NCBI GenBank assembly: GCA_050692915.1
Contig: JBOGVU010000001.1
Coordinates: forward strand, 1-64,000
Origin: CALAEC01 sp050692915
Lineage (GTDB): Bacteria > Actinomycetota > UBA4738 > CALAEC01
DNA: 64,000 nt
Direction: 5' to 3'
A program made the translations under genes and the position numbers. Positions 51,404-59,054 of the stretch are shown here, in pieces. The notes below the pieces were generated by a model that was given only the letters and a program-made list of their open reading frames with translations, had not been told where the DNA came from and ran no database searches. Each line of letters begins with the position of its first letter. Within the stretch, counting starts at the first letter, position 1.

Positions 51404-51427
51404 AAGCGTAACCAAACGGTTACGCTT
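51404..51427. promoter_or_regulatory. Perfect 24-bp ArsR operator containing two divergent -10 boxes
   Basis: AAGCGTAACC (51404-51413), spacer AAAC, GGTTACGCTT (51418-51427): 10-bp perfect arms. TACGCT in each arm is a -10 box: plus strand 51421-51426 lies eight bases before ATG 51435, and minus strand 51405-51410 serves the SnoaL-like gene. One bound dimer would shut both directions. Confidence 0.75.
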
Positions 51428-51434
51428 TAGCCAC

Positions 51435-51746
51435 ATGGCCCTGGACGCATCGCTGGCTGCGTTGGCGGACCCCACCAGGCGACGACTGCTCCGGCTCGTG
51501 GGGGAGCGACCGCGGAAGGCCGGGGAACTGGCCGATGCTTTCCCGGTCAGCCGGCCAGCCGTGTCGAAGCACCTCCGCGTTCTGCGGGAGGCCGGGCTGG
51601 TGGAGGTGGAGTCCCGCGGACGAGCCCGTATCTACCGGCTGGTCCCCGGCGGGATCAGCGAGGTCCGACGCTGGGCGGAGGAGACGGAGCGGTTCTGGGA
51701 CTCGGCCCTGGAGGCGTTCCGGCGGCACGTCGAGGAGCGGAGGTGA
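51435..51746 (+). CDS. ArsR-family regulator
   Basis: 103 residues, one winged helix. LADPTRRRLLRLVGERPRKAGELADAFPVSRPAVSKHLRVLREAGLV is the ArsR core (recognition helix RPAVSKHLRVLR). No metal-binding ELCVCDL motif, so it belongs to the SRPBCC-associated ArsR group rather than metal sensors. Leaderless start at 51435. It is followed by two SRPBCC genes, a common ArsR-AHSA1 arrangement. Confidence 0.9.
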   Translation: MALDASLAALADPTRRRLLRLVGERPRKAGELADAFPVSRPAVSKHLRVLREAGLVEVESRGRARIYRLVPGGISEVRRWAEETERFWDSALEAFRRHVEERR

Positions 51747-51750
51747 GCGA

Positions 51751-52188
51751 GTGAAGGTGAGCCGGTCGGTCAGCGTGGGGGTTCCCCCCGAGCGGGCGTT
51801 CGCGGTCTTCACGGAGGAGATCGGGGCGTGGTGGCCGCTGGGAGAGGGCTTCGCTTTCGCCGGCGACCGGTGGCAGGACATGGTTATCGAGGGCCGGGAG
51901 GGCGGCCGGGTCTACGAACTGGGGCGCGACGGTGAGGTGTTCCACATCGGCTCGGTGACGGTGTTCGAGCCGCCGGAGCGGATCGTGTTCACGTGGGGGG
52001 AGGCCACCGAGGAGTGGGCCGCGCCCACCGAGGTCGAGGTGCGGTTCACGCAGGAGGAGGGGGGCACCCGGGTCGACCTGGAGCACAGGGCCTTCGAGCG
52101 GATCGGCCCGGACGCTGAGTCGACGGCGAAGCAGTACGAGGGCGGCTGGGCGGCCGTGCTGGAACGGTTCACCCGGCACGCGGGATAA
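51751..52188 (+). CDS. SRPBCC (AHSA1-like) protein
   Basis: 145 residues, START/Bet v1-like fold: VSVGVPPERAFAVFTEEIGAWWPL, ERIVFTWGEATEEW, TEVEVRFTQEEGGTRVDLEHRAFERI, YEGGWAAVLERF are the standard strands and C-terminal helix. It binds an unknown hydrophobic ligand or partner. The GTG start lies 4 bp after the ArsR stop, in the same transcript. The next gene is a second, shorter SRPBCC protein. Confidence 0.87.
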   Translation: MKVSRSVSVGVPPERAFAVFTEEIGAWWPLGEGFAFAGDRWQDMVIEGREGGRVYELGRDGEVFHIGSVTVFEPPERIVFTWGEATEEWAAPTEVEVRFTQEEGGTRVDLEHRAFERIGPDAESTAKQYEGGWAAVLERFTRHAG

Positions 52189-52197
52189 GGAGGGGTC

Positions 52198-52617
52198 ATG
52201 AAGGAGATCATCCACTCTGTTGACATCGCCGCCGCGCCGGCGGAAGTGGAGCGGGTGCTGACCACGCAGGAGGGTCTGGCCGCATGGTGGACGAGGGGCG
52301 TGGCCGTGGACGGCGATCGCATCTCGTTCACCTTCGAGGAGGGCTTCAACCCGGTGATGCGCGTCCAGCAGCACGAGGCGGGCAGTCTGGTGGCCTGGGC
52401 GCCCGAGTCGGGCGCGGAGCCGTGGATGGGGAGCACGATCCGGTTCGAGCTCGGCGAGCGCGACGGGAAGACCGGGATCCTGTTCCGCCATCGGTACGGC
52501 CAGGACCTCCCGGACGAGGTGTTCGGGGTGTTCAACTTCAACTGGGCGTACTACCTGGAGAGCCTGCGGCTGCTCTGCGAGACGGGCTCGGGGAAACCCT
52601 TCCAGCCTGAGGCCTGA
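52198..52617 (+). CDS. SRPBCC (AHSA1-like) protein, second copy
   Basis: 139 residues with the same fold as the upstream gene but low similarity: IHSVDIAAAPAEVERVLTTQEGLAAWWT, GSTIRFELGERDGKTGILFRHRYG, FNFNWAYYLESLRLLCETG. A strong ribosome-binding site (AAGGAGGGG) precedes the ATG, 9 bp after the previous stop. Together with ArsR and the divergent SnoaL-like gene this forms one small regulon of ligand-binding folds; the ligand is unknown. Confidence 0.87.
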   Translation: MKEIIHSVDIAAAPAEVERVLTTQEGLAAWWTRGVAVDGDRISFTFEEGFNPVMRVQQHEAGSLVAWAPESGAEPWMGSTIRFELGERDGKTGILFRHRYGQDLPDEVFGVFNFNWAYYLESLRLLCETGSGKPFQPEA

Positions 52618-52627
52618 GGCCGAACCG

Positions 52628-52668
52628 GCGGGCCGCCGCCAACGGGATGGTCCGGGGCGGCGGCCCGC
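52628..52668. terminator. 13-bp hairpin between convergent genes
   Basis: GCGGGCCGCCGCC (52628-52640) and GGCGGCGGCCCGC (52656-52668) pair perfectly across a 15-base loop, between the SRPBCC and CHRD genes. It should terminate in both directions. Confidence 0.7.
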
Positions 52669-52691
52669 TCGGCTCGCGGCGGGACTGTGAG

Positions 52692-53219
52692 CTAGCTGAT
52701 CTGCCCCCGGATCTCGCCACCGGGGAAGTCGCCCGGCCCGGTGTTCGCCGGAGGGACGCCGTCGGTGGTGTGCACGTTCGCGTACGTCGCGCCGGCGATC
52801 ATCGCGTCGATGAGCTCCTCGATCTCCCCGGGCGCGATCCCCTGCGACTCCGGCCCGATCACGTCGGCCGCGTCGATGCTCCCGCTGACCGTCCCGCCGG
52901 TGGCCGGGCAGACGGGCTTGTCCCCGCCGCCGCACAGGAAGGCGCTGACGCCGCCGTTCACTCCGGCCTGCCCCAGGTGGATATGTGCTGCGAACGCGTT
53001 CTGGATGTCCGAGTACGAGAGCTCGTACTCGATCGTCGGGCCCGCGGGATCGACCTTGGCCCGGAACGTGCCGCTCGCGTCGGTCGACACCGCCGGGACC
53101 TCCTCATACCCCGTCGGGTCGGCCTTGAAGGTGCCGCCGGGGGTGGCCAAGCTCGGGGCCACCAGCAGCCCGATCACGGCGAGGGACACGATGGCGCCGA
53201 GCAGGATGCGTGCTCGCAC
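52692..53219 (-). CDS. Secreted CHRD-domain protein
   Basis: 175 residues. Signal peptide (~1-25, ending SLATP), then a CHRD domain: TGYEEVPAVSTDASGTFRAKV, IEYELSYSDIQNAFAAHIHLGQAGVNGGV, and the C-terminal YANVHTTDGVPPANTGPGDFPGGEIRGQI. Two Cys (FLCGGGDKPVCP) probably form a disulfide. CHRD domains are extracellular with unknown function in bacteria. GTG 53219 follows AAGGAGG at six bases. Confidence 0.9.
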   Translation of the reverse strand: MRARILLGAIVSLAVIGLLVAPSLATPGGTFKADPTGYEEVPAVSTDASGTFRAKVDPAGPTIEYELSYSDIQNAFAAHIHLGQAGVNGGVSAFLCGGGDKPVCPATGGTVSGSIDAADVIGPESQGIAPGEIEELIDAMIAGATYANVHTTDGVPPANTGPGDFPGGEIRGQIS

Positions 53220-53290
53220 GACTGTCCTCCTTTCGTAGACGGATTCCCGTTGGGATTCGCCACGGGCGCCGTCCGGGTTCGGCGGGGCGA

Positions 53291-54085
53291 TCAGCGGCCC
53301 CGGAACCGGGGCTCGCGCTTCTCGGCGAAGGCCATGACGCCCTCGAGGTGGTCGTCGGTCTGGCCCATCCGGGCCTGGGCGTCGGCCTCCGCGGCCAGGG
53401 CCTCCTCCAGGTCGAGCCCCTGGGCCCCCCGCAGGAGGGCCTTCGTCTCGGCGATGGCGGCCGTGGGCATGGCGGCGAGCCGGGCCGCGAGCTCGGACAC
53501 CTCCCCCTCGAGGGCGTCCCCGGGGACCACCCGATTGACGAGCCCGATCTCCAGGGCCGCCGCGGCGTCGAGGACCTCGCCGGTGATCGAGAGCTCCAGG
53601 GCCCGGGCGTAGCCGACGATCCGGGGGAGCAGCCACGTCCCGCCCGAGTCGGGGACCAGGCCGATCTTCACGAACGCCTGGGTGAACCGGGCGTCCTGGC
53701 CGGCGATCCGGATGTCGCAGGCGGCCGCCAGGGAGACGCCGGCGCCCGCGGCCACACCGTTCACCGCCGCGATCACCGGCTTCGGGGTCTCGACCACGAC
53801 TGGGATCAGCCGGTGGTACGAGCGGGCCAGGTGTTCGCGGATGTCGGGCCGCTCCCCGGCGCGGTACGCCTCCTCGAATTCCGTCAGGTCCTGGCCGGCG
53901 CAGAAGCCGCGGCCGGCTCCGGTGACCACGAGGGCCCGGACCCCGTCGTCATCCCGGACGGACGTGAACACGTCGACGAGCTCGTCCGACATCACCCCGG
54001 TCATTGCGTTCAGCTTGTCGGGGCGGTTCAGTGTGATGGTGAGGATGCCACCGTCGCTCCCCACGGCGATCTGCTGGTAGGCCAT
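53291..54085 (-). CDS. paaG: Enoyl-CoA hydratase/isomerase, PaaG-like
   Basis: 264 residues, crotonase fold. Oxyanion-hole motifs GRGFCAGQDLTE and NGVAAGAGVSLAAACDIR are present; SGGTWLLPRIVGYARALEL and the C-terminal MGQTDDHLEGVMAFAEKREPRFRGR match PaaG, the isomerase that converts the ring epoxide to an oxepin-CoA. That fits the paaABCD operon 3 kb away, but an ordinary enoyl-CoA hydratase cannot be excluded. It lies 9 bp after the FlK-like thioesterase gene on the same strand. Confidence 0.82.
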   Translation of the reverse strand: MAYQQIAVGSDGGILTITLNRPDKLNAMTGVMSDELVDVFTSVRDDDGVRALVVTGAGRGFCAGQDLTEFEEAYRAGERPDIREHLARSYHRLIPVVVETPKPVIAAVNGVAAGAGVSLAAACDIRIAGQDARFTQAFVKIGLVPDSGGTWLLPRIVGYARALELSITGEVLDAAAALEIGLVNRVVPGDALEGEVSELAARLAAMPTAAIAETKALLRGAQGLDLEEALAAEADAQARMGQTDDHLEGVMAFAEKREPRFRGR

Positions 54086-54094
54086 CGGTCCTCC

Positions 54095-54469
54095 TCAGCC
54101 GAGCTGTCCCGTTCGGATGTACCGCTGGACCACGGTCCCCCGCCCCACCCGCCCGTCCGGGCCGACCACCTCCACCTCCGACTCGCACTCCCGATCGTCC
54201 ACGCGCGTGGCTCGGGCCACCACGCGGAGCCGCTCGCCGACCCGGGCCGGGCGCTCGTGCACGAGCGACACGGCGAAGCCGGTGCCGTCCTCGCCGTCGC
54301 GGAGGTGGGGCTCGATCAGGAGCCGGGAGGCCTCCTCGACGTGCTTCACCATCGACACCGTGGAGTACACGGGGTGGATCCGCCGCCCCAGGATATCGAC
54401 GAGCATGTCCTCGCTCACCGTCACCTCCAGGGTGGCCTCCTCGCCGACGGCCGGCCGCTCCCGGGCCAC
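54095..54469 (-). CDS. FlK-like/hotdog-fold thioesterase
   Basis: 124 residues, hotdog fold: VGEEATLEVTVSEDMLVDIL, PVYSTVSMVKHVEEASRLLIEPHL, VSLVHERPARVGERLRVVARATRVDDRE, then GRVGRGTVVQRYIRT. The TVSMVKHVEEASR helix and HE..P..G pattern are of the fluoroacetyl-CoA thioesterase type. Next to the PaaG-like gene it may act like PaaI, releasing CoA from stalled intermediates. GTG 54469 has GACAAT seven bases upstream. Divergent from the NCS1 permease. Confidence 0.75.
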   Translation of the reverse strand: MARERPAVGEEATLEVTVSEDMLVDILGRRIHPVYSTVSMVKHVEEASRLLIEPHLRDGEDGTGFAVSLVHERPARVGERLRVVARATRVDDRECESEVEVVGPDGRVGRGTVVQRYIRTGQLG

Positions 54470-54511
54470 GGCGCGGATTGTCCCACAGCCCTCGCGTACC
54501 CTTGGGCCTCG

Positions 54512-55966
54512 ATGGCCACGGTCACGGAGCGGCTGGAGCGGGCGATCGAGCGCGAGGCCCCGTCCTGGGGCGTGCGCCCCACCTCGCCCGAGGTCCGGCG
54601 CCTGTCCGGCTTCGACTTCGCGATCCTGTGGGGTGACCTCGGGATCGGGCTCCTGGTCCTGGTCACCGGGGCGCTCCTGGTCCCGGCGCTGGGCCTGCCC
54701 CAGGCGCTCCTGGCCATCGCCGTCGGCTCGCTGATCGGGTGCATCCCCCTGGCCCTGGTGGGGCGGGCCGGAGCCCGCGAGGGCGTGCCGGGGATGGTCC
54801 TCCTCCGGCCAACGCTCGGCACCCGGGGCTCGTATCTCCCCACGATCCTGAACATCGCACAGCTGGTCGGGTGGACCGCGTTCGAGCTGTGGGCCATGGC
54901 CCTGGTGGCCTCGCGGATCACCGGGCCGGTCCTCGGCATCGACGGCTTCACGTTCTGGCTCGCCGCGGCCGCGCTGGTGTGCCTCCTGCTCTCGCTCGGC
55001 GGGCCGGTCGTGGTGGTCCGTCGATGGATGGCCCGGTTCGGCGTGTGGGTGGTGGTAGCCGTGGCGGCATGGGTCACCGTCCGGGTGCTCACGGCCGCGG
55101 ACCTGGGCGCGCTGTGGTCGAGGCCCGGCGCGGGCGGCTTCCCGCCGTTCTGGGGCGCCGTCGACCTCGTCATCGCCATGCCGGTGTCGTGGATCCCCCT
55201 CGTTGCGGACTACAACCGGTTCGCCCGGCGGGGGAGCTCGTCGGCGGGCGGCACGTACGCCGGCTACCTGGTGGCCAACCTGTGGTTCTACTCGCTGGGG
55301 GCCCTCCTGATCCTGGGGGCGAACGCCCCAACGCCCTCGGTGACGGGCATCGCCGACGGGATCGTGGCCCTGGCGGGCGGGTCGGTGGTGCTGGTGGCGC
55401 TCCTGGTGGGCGAGACGGACGAGGCGTTCGCCGACATCTACTCGGCGGCGGTGTCGGCCCAGAACCTGGTCCCTCGGCTGAACCAGCGGGCAGGGGTGGC
55501 GGCGGTCACCGCGATCGGCGTGGGGGTGGCCGCCTGGCTCGTGGGGCTCCCGGACGAGGGCGTGCTGACCTACGAGTTCTTCCTCCTGCTGATCGGGTCG
55601 ATCTTCGTCCCGCTGTTCGGGGTGTTCCTGGCCGACTACGAGGTGGTCCGCCGCCGCCGCGCCTACCGGGCCGACGCCCTGTTCGACCACCGGGGGCCGT
55701 ACCGGTACTCGGCCGGCTTCAACCCGGCGGCCGTGGCGGCGTGGTTCCTCGGCTTCGCCACGTACCATTGGATCGCCCCGACCTCCCTGGGGGGGTGGTC
55801 CAGGGCTGTGGAGACCTTGTTCGCCGACTGGCTGGGGCTGCCGTTCCCGCTGTTCGACGGGGCCGTCCCGGCCAGCGTGGTGGCCTTCGCGGTGGCTTTC
55901 GCGGCCTATCTGGCCATCGCCGGGGTGCGCCGGGCGCTCAGCGGGCCCGCGGCGGCGGCGAGGTGA
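54512..55966 (+). CDS. NCS1-family permease (CytX/CodB-like)
   Basis: 484 residues, 12 helices. SGFDFAILWGDLGIGLLVL, GTRGSYLPTILNIAQLVGWTAFELW and PVSWIPLVADYNRFAR are NCS1 signatures for nucleobase, hydantoin or hydroxymethylpyrimidine transport. The shape and length recall CytX, the thiamine-precursor (HMP) transporter; no thiamine riboswitch precedes it, so the substrate stays open. The ATG at 54512 is nine bases after TACCCT. The 3' end overlaps the convergent cupin-like gene by 29 bp. Confidence 0.85.
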   Translation: MATVTERLERAIEREAPSWGVRPTSPEVRRLSGFDFAILWGDLGIGLLVLVTGALLVPALGLPQALLAIAVGSLIGCIPLALVGRAGAREGVPGMVLLRPTLGTRGSYLPTILNIAQLVGWTAFELWAMALVASRITGPVLGIDGFTFWLAAAALVCLLLSLGGPVVVVRRWMARFGVWVVVAVAAWVTVRVLTAADLGALWSRPGAGGFPPFWGAVDLVIAMPVSWIPLVADYNRFARRGSSSAGGTYAGYLVANLWFYSLGALLILGANAPTPSVTGIADGIVALAGGSVVLVALLVGETDEAFADIYSAAVSAQNLVPRLNQRAGVAAVTAIGVGVAAWLVGLPDEGVLTYEFFLLLIGSIFVPLFGVFLADYEVVRRRRAYRADALFDHRGPYRYSAGFNPAAVAAWFLGFATYHWIAPTSLGGWSRAVETLFADWLGLPFPLFDGAVPASVVAFAVAFAAYLAIAGVRRALSGPAAAAR

Positions 55967-56264
55967 CCAGGAGGAGGACCAGCGGCTCCCCGGAGGCGTT
56001 GGTGACGACGATCTCTCCTCCCGCGGCCACCAGCACCGAGCCCCACTGCCGCATCCGCTTGCGCTGCCGGCCGACCTGGAAGACGGCCTCGCCGGCCAGG
56101 ATCGTCAGCATCGCGTCCGCGTCCGGATCGCCGGCCGGCCCGTAGGACCGGTTCACGTCGACCGAGATCACCTGGGCCGACAGCCGTTCCGACTCGAACA
56201 CCTCGCGGCGGACCACGCCGTCCTCCTCGAACTCCACGAAGTCCCGCAGGTCGGCCGCGTCCAC
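55938..56264 (-). CDS. Small cupin-like protein
   Basis: 108 residues, a single beta-barrel: VFESERLSAQVISVDVNRSYG, DADAMLTILAGEAVFQVGRQRKRMRQWGSVLVAAGGEI, VTNASGEPLVLLLVTSPPP. The G(X)n...P/AGGEI pattern fits a cupin, but the metal-binding His residues are missing, so it may only bind ligand. GTG 56264 is six bases after TAGCCT (56271-56276). Confidence 0.75.
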   Translation of the reverse strand: MDAADLRDFVEFEEDGVVRREVFESERLSAQVISVDVNRSYGPAGDPDADAMLTILAGEAVFQVGRQRKRMRQWGSVLVAAGGEIVVTNASGEPLVLLLVTSPPPRAR

Positions 56265-56270
56265 GGGGAC

Positions 56271-56294
56271 AGGCTAGGGGAGCGGCGTTAGACT
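56271..56294. promoter_or_regulatory. Divergent -10 boxes, cupin-like / pepA
   Basis: Minus: TAGCCT at 56271-56276, six bases from GTG 56264. Plus: TAGACT at 56289-56294, giving a ~22-nt leader with CTGGAGG before GTG 56323. Confidence 0.55.
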
Positions 56295-56322
56295 GGCGAG
56301 CCCGATCCGACTGGAGGCCAGC

Positions 56323-57825
56323 GTGCCACGGTTCGACGTCGCCACCACCTCGCCGGCGAAGCAGCAGGCCGACCTGCTGCTCCTCCCCGCGTTCCAGGGG
56401 GCCGAGGCCGGGCCGGGGATCCGAGAGGTGGGCAAGGCTTTGGACGTCGATATCGTGGCCCTCTTGAAGGAGAACGGCTTCCGGGGGTCGCTCGGCGAGG
56501 TGTACACGCTTCCCACGATGGGCCGGGCCGCGCCTCGGAACGTGGCGGTGGTCGGGCTCGGGCCGAAGGGGGAAGCCTCCGCGGACCGGATCCGGCGGGC
56601 GGCCGGCAAGGTGGCCGGGATCGCGGGACGGTACCGGACCGTGGCCTCGTCGCTCCCCGCGGCCGGGCGAGGCCCGTGGCAGCAGGCGGTCCAGGCGTTC
56701 GTCGAGGGGACCCTCCTGGGTGGATACCGGTTCGACCGCTACAAGGCCAAGCCCGTGGAGGACGACCTCCGCCCCCCGCGGTGGGAGCGGATCACGGTCC
56801 TGGCGCCCCCGCGGTGGGACGCGTCGGCGGCCACGGAGGCGGTCCGCCGGGGCGAGATCTTCGCCGAGGCGGTGGCGTGGGCCCGCGACCTGGTGAACAC
56901 GCCGGCGCTGGACGCCACACCGGACTTCCTGGCCAAGGAGGCCAGGAAGATGGCCCGGGCCGTGGGCCTCGAGTGCAAGGTGTGGACGAAGGCCGACCTC
57001 GAGAAGGGCGGATTCGGGGGCATCCTCGGCGTGGGCCGGGGGAGCGAGAACCCGCCTCGGCTGATCGAGCTCCGGTACTCGGGCGGCGGCCGCGGCCGCC
57101 CCGTGGCGCTCACCGGCAAGGGCATCACGTTCGACTCCGGCGGCCTGTCGATCAAGGACGCCAAGCAGATGGAGTGGATGAAGTCCGACATGGCCGGGGC
57201 GGCCACGATGCTCGGGGCGATGCGGGCCATCGCCCGGCTGAAGCCGAAGGTGAACGTGGTGGCGGCGATCCCCTCCGCCGAGAACCTCCCCGGCGGAGCG
57301 GCCATCCGCCCCGGCGACGTGCTGACCCACCGGGGCGGGAAGACCTCCGAGGTGCTGAACACCGACGCCGAGGGCCGGCTGGTGCTGGCCGACGCCCTGG
57401 CCTACCTGGCCGAGCAGAAGCCCAGTCTGATCGTCGACGCAGCCACGCTGACCGGCGCGACCATGATCGCGCTCGGCGACGAGCTGTGGGGGGTGATGGG
57501 CAGCGACCGGGCCCTGATCCGGGAGCTCCTGGACATCGGCCGGGAGTCCGGCGAGCCGGGTTGGGAGCTGCCGCTGTGGACGTCGTACCGGAAGCAGATC
57601 AAGTCGAACATCGCTGACGTGAAGAACATCGGCAACCGATACGGGGGCGCCATCACCGCCGCGCTGTTCCTGAAGGAGTTCGTAGGCGACGTGCCGTGGG
57701 CGCATCTCGACATCGCCGGCACCGCGTTCGCGGAGAAGGCCGGCGACTACTGGCCCCCGGGCGGCACCGGCAACCCGGTCCGGACCGTGATCCGGTTCGT
57801 GGAGCGCCAGGCCGGCCGGAAGTAG
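56323..57825 (+). CDS. pepA: Leucyl aminopeptidase, M17
   Basis: 500 residues. The N-terminal macro-like domain (~1-165) is followed by the M17 catalytic domain with GKGITFDSGGLSIK (metal Lys/Asp), MEWMKSDMAGAATM (Asp), and the family signature NTDAEGRLVLADALAY with catalytic Arg. Hexameric cytoplasmic enzyme cutting N-terminal residues, with Zn/Mn. The GTG start has GGAGG five bases upstream. Ends 9 bp before the convergent methyltransferase. Confidence 0.93.
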   Translation: MPRFDVATTSPAKQQADLLLLPAFQGAEAGPGIREVGKALDVDIVALLKENGFRGSLGEVYTLPTMGRAAPRNVAVVGLGPKGEASADRIRRAAGKVAGIAGRYRTVASSLPAAGRGPWQQAVQAFVEGTLLGGYRFDRYKAKPVEDDLRPPRWERITVLAPPRWDASAATEAVRRGEIFAEAVAWARDLVNTPALDATPDFLAKEARKMARAVGLECKVWTKADLEKGGFGGILGVGRGSENPPRLIELRYSGGGRGRPVALTGKGITFDSGGLSIKDAKQMEWMKSDMAGAATMLGAMRAIARLKPKVNVVAAIPSAENLPGGAAIRPGDVLTHRGGKTSEVLNTDAEGRLVLADALAYLAEQKPSLIVDAATLTGATMIALGDELWGVMGSDRALIRELLDIGRESGEPGWELPLWTSYRKQIKSNIADVKNIGNRYGGAITAALFLKEFVGDVPWAHLDIAGTAFAEKAGDYWPPGGTGNPVRTVIRFVERQAGRK

Positions 57826-57834
57826 CCCGCGGCG

Positions 57835-58665
57835 TCACACGGGTTTCGTCCCCACGGCGAGCAGGGCGTCGTACGTGTCGCCGATCGGATCGTCGAACCG
57901 TTCGCGGAAGGTCGCCTCGACCCGCTCCCGGAAACGCTCCCACAGGGTGTCGCCGAGGATCTCGCGGAGGAAGCGCCCCAGCGCCGTGATCTCCCGGCCG
58001 GTCAGGTAGTCCTGGACCGAGACGGTGGCCCGGTACTGCCGGCGTTCCACCCGGACGTTCCGGAGTCCCGCGTCGCGGAGCGCCTCCTCCAGCGGGTCGG
58101 GCTGGGAGAACCGATCCGCCCAGGGCGCGGCGCGACGCCACGCGTCGTCGAGCAGCTCCTTCGTTGTGAACGTCTCCGCCGCGGCACGCCAGGTGTCGGT
58201 GAACTCGTCCCGCCGCCAGTCCCAGGTGGCCGTCCCCAGCGTTCCGCCCCGGCGGAGCACGCGGGCCATGTCGAAGAGCAGGGTGTCGTACCTCGGGACC
58301 GTGTGAAGGACGAAGGCCGCCCCCACGGCGCCGAACCGCCCGTCGCGGAACGGCAGGTCCACGGCGTCGGCCGCGGCCAGCAGGTCGAGCCCGCGGCCGT
58401 GGGCCAGCTCCATCATCGGGAGCGAGCGATCCACGCCCACCGTGGGGCGCCATCCGGCCGCCTCCGCCGCGGCGGCCACCACGCCGGTCCCGGTGCCCAC
58501 GTCGAGGAACCCGCCGTCCGTCGGTTCCCCCATGGCCTCGACCAGGTCCAGGGCGGCCGGCTGGTGGATCGGGGCCCGAACCCGGTCGTAGGCCTCGGCC
58601 ACGCTGTCGAACGACCGCCAGTCGGGGGCGGGCGCCACGCGGGTCGTTCGGGTCCTCCGGAACAT
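57835..58665 (-). CDS. Class I SAM-dependent methyltransferase
   Basis: 276 residues. WRSFDSVAEAYDRVRAPIHQPAALDLVEA, motif I FLDVGTGTGVVAAAAEAAG, GVDRSLPMMELA, motif II/III region FGAVGAAFVLHTVP and MARVLRRGGTLGTATW follow the UbiE/MenG-like Methyltransf_11/25 layout. The substrate is unknown. ATG 58665 is six bases after TAGCAT at 58672-58677. The C-terminal 90 residues form an extra helical cap. Confidence 0.87.
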   Translation of the reverse strand: MFRRTRTTRVAPAPDWRSFDSVAEAYDRVRAPIHQPAALDLVEAMGEPTDGGFLDVGTGTGVVAAAAEAAGWRPTVGVDRSLPMMELAHGRGLDLLAAADAVDLPFRDGRFGAVGAAFVLHTVPRYDTLLFDMARVLRRGGTLGTATWDWRRDEFTDTWRAAAETFTTKELLDDAWRRAAPWADRFSQPDPLEEALRDAGLRNVRVERRQYRATVSVQDYLTGREITALGRFLREILGDTLWERFRERVEATFRERFDDPIGDTYDALLAVGTKPV

Positions 58666-58804
58666 GCTCTGATGCTACAGGCCGGTCGGGAAAAGGAGGT
58701 CCGCGGGCAGGCGCCGCTTCCAGGCCCGATCGGGACCGAGCGGTTCGAGATGATTAGCCCGCTTCTGTACGGGTAAAGGGTGGGGCGACGAAGGGAGGAC
58801 CCGG

Positions 58805-59017
58805 ATGGCACGGCGAGCAGCCATGCTTGAGCTCGACGAGGACCGGGTGCTCAGGGATTACCTGCGGCTCCTAACCGGGGATCACCCGGCTGAGCCGAAG
58901 CTCCGGTCCCCGGGACACGACCTGCGGACCTGCGCGGCATGTGGGCACCGCGCCTCGTTCACCCTCGACCCCGAGGGCACCTGGTTCCGCTGCACTCGCT
59001 GCGGCGAGTACGCCTGA
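58805..59017 (+). CDS. Small zinc-ribbon protein
   Basis: 70 residues. A ~40-residue helical N terminus (AMLELDEDRVLRDYLRLLTGD) is followed by a two-knuckle zinc ribbon: CAACGH (43-48) and CTRCGEYA (end). Such proteins are often nucleic-acid or RNA-polymerase associated; no family is recognised. GGGAGG precedes the ATG. The gene ends 37 bp before the IlvG-like gene, but TACGAT in between suggests a separate promoter for the latter. Confidence 0.75.
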   Translation: MARRAAMLELDEDRVLRDYLRLLTGDHPAEPKLRSPGHDLRTCAACGHRASFTLDPEGTWFRCTRCGEYA

Positions 59018-59032
59018 GGCGCGACCGCGGCG

Positions 59033-59038
59033 TACGAT
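59033..59038 (+). promoter_or_regulatory. -10 box of the IlvG-like gene
   Basis: TACGAT 16 bases before ATG 59055, predicting a leader of ~10 nt. Confidence 0.45.
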
Positions 59039-59054
59039 TGCGAGCCGAGCTCGC

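Noticed and set aside
54480..54511. Thiamine riboswitch before the CytX-like permease
   Set aside because: Only ~42 bp separate the divergent starts and the permease looks leaderless, leaving no space for the element.
53210..55966. A 918-codon plus-strand open frame ending in the NCS1 permease
   Set aside because: Its first ~430 codons are the antisense of the PaaG-like and thioesterase genes, low in hydrophobic residues and rich in G/R/H. The permease starts at 54512.
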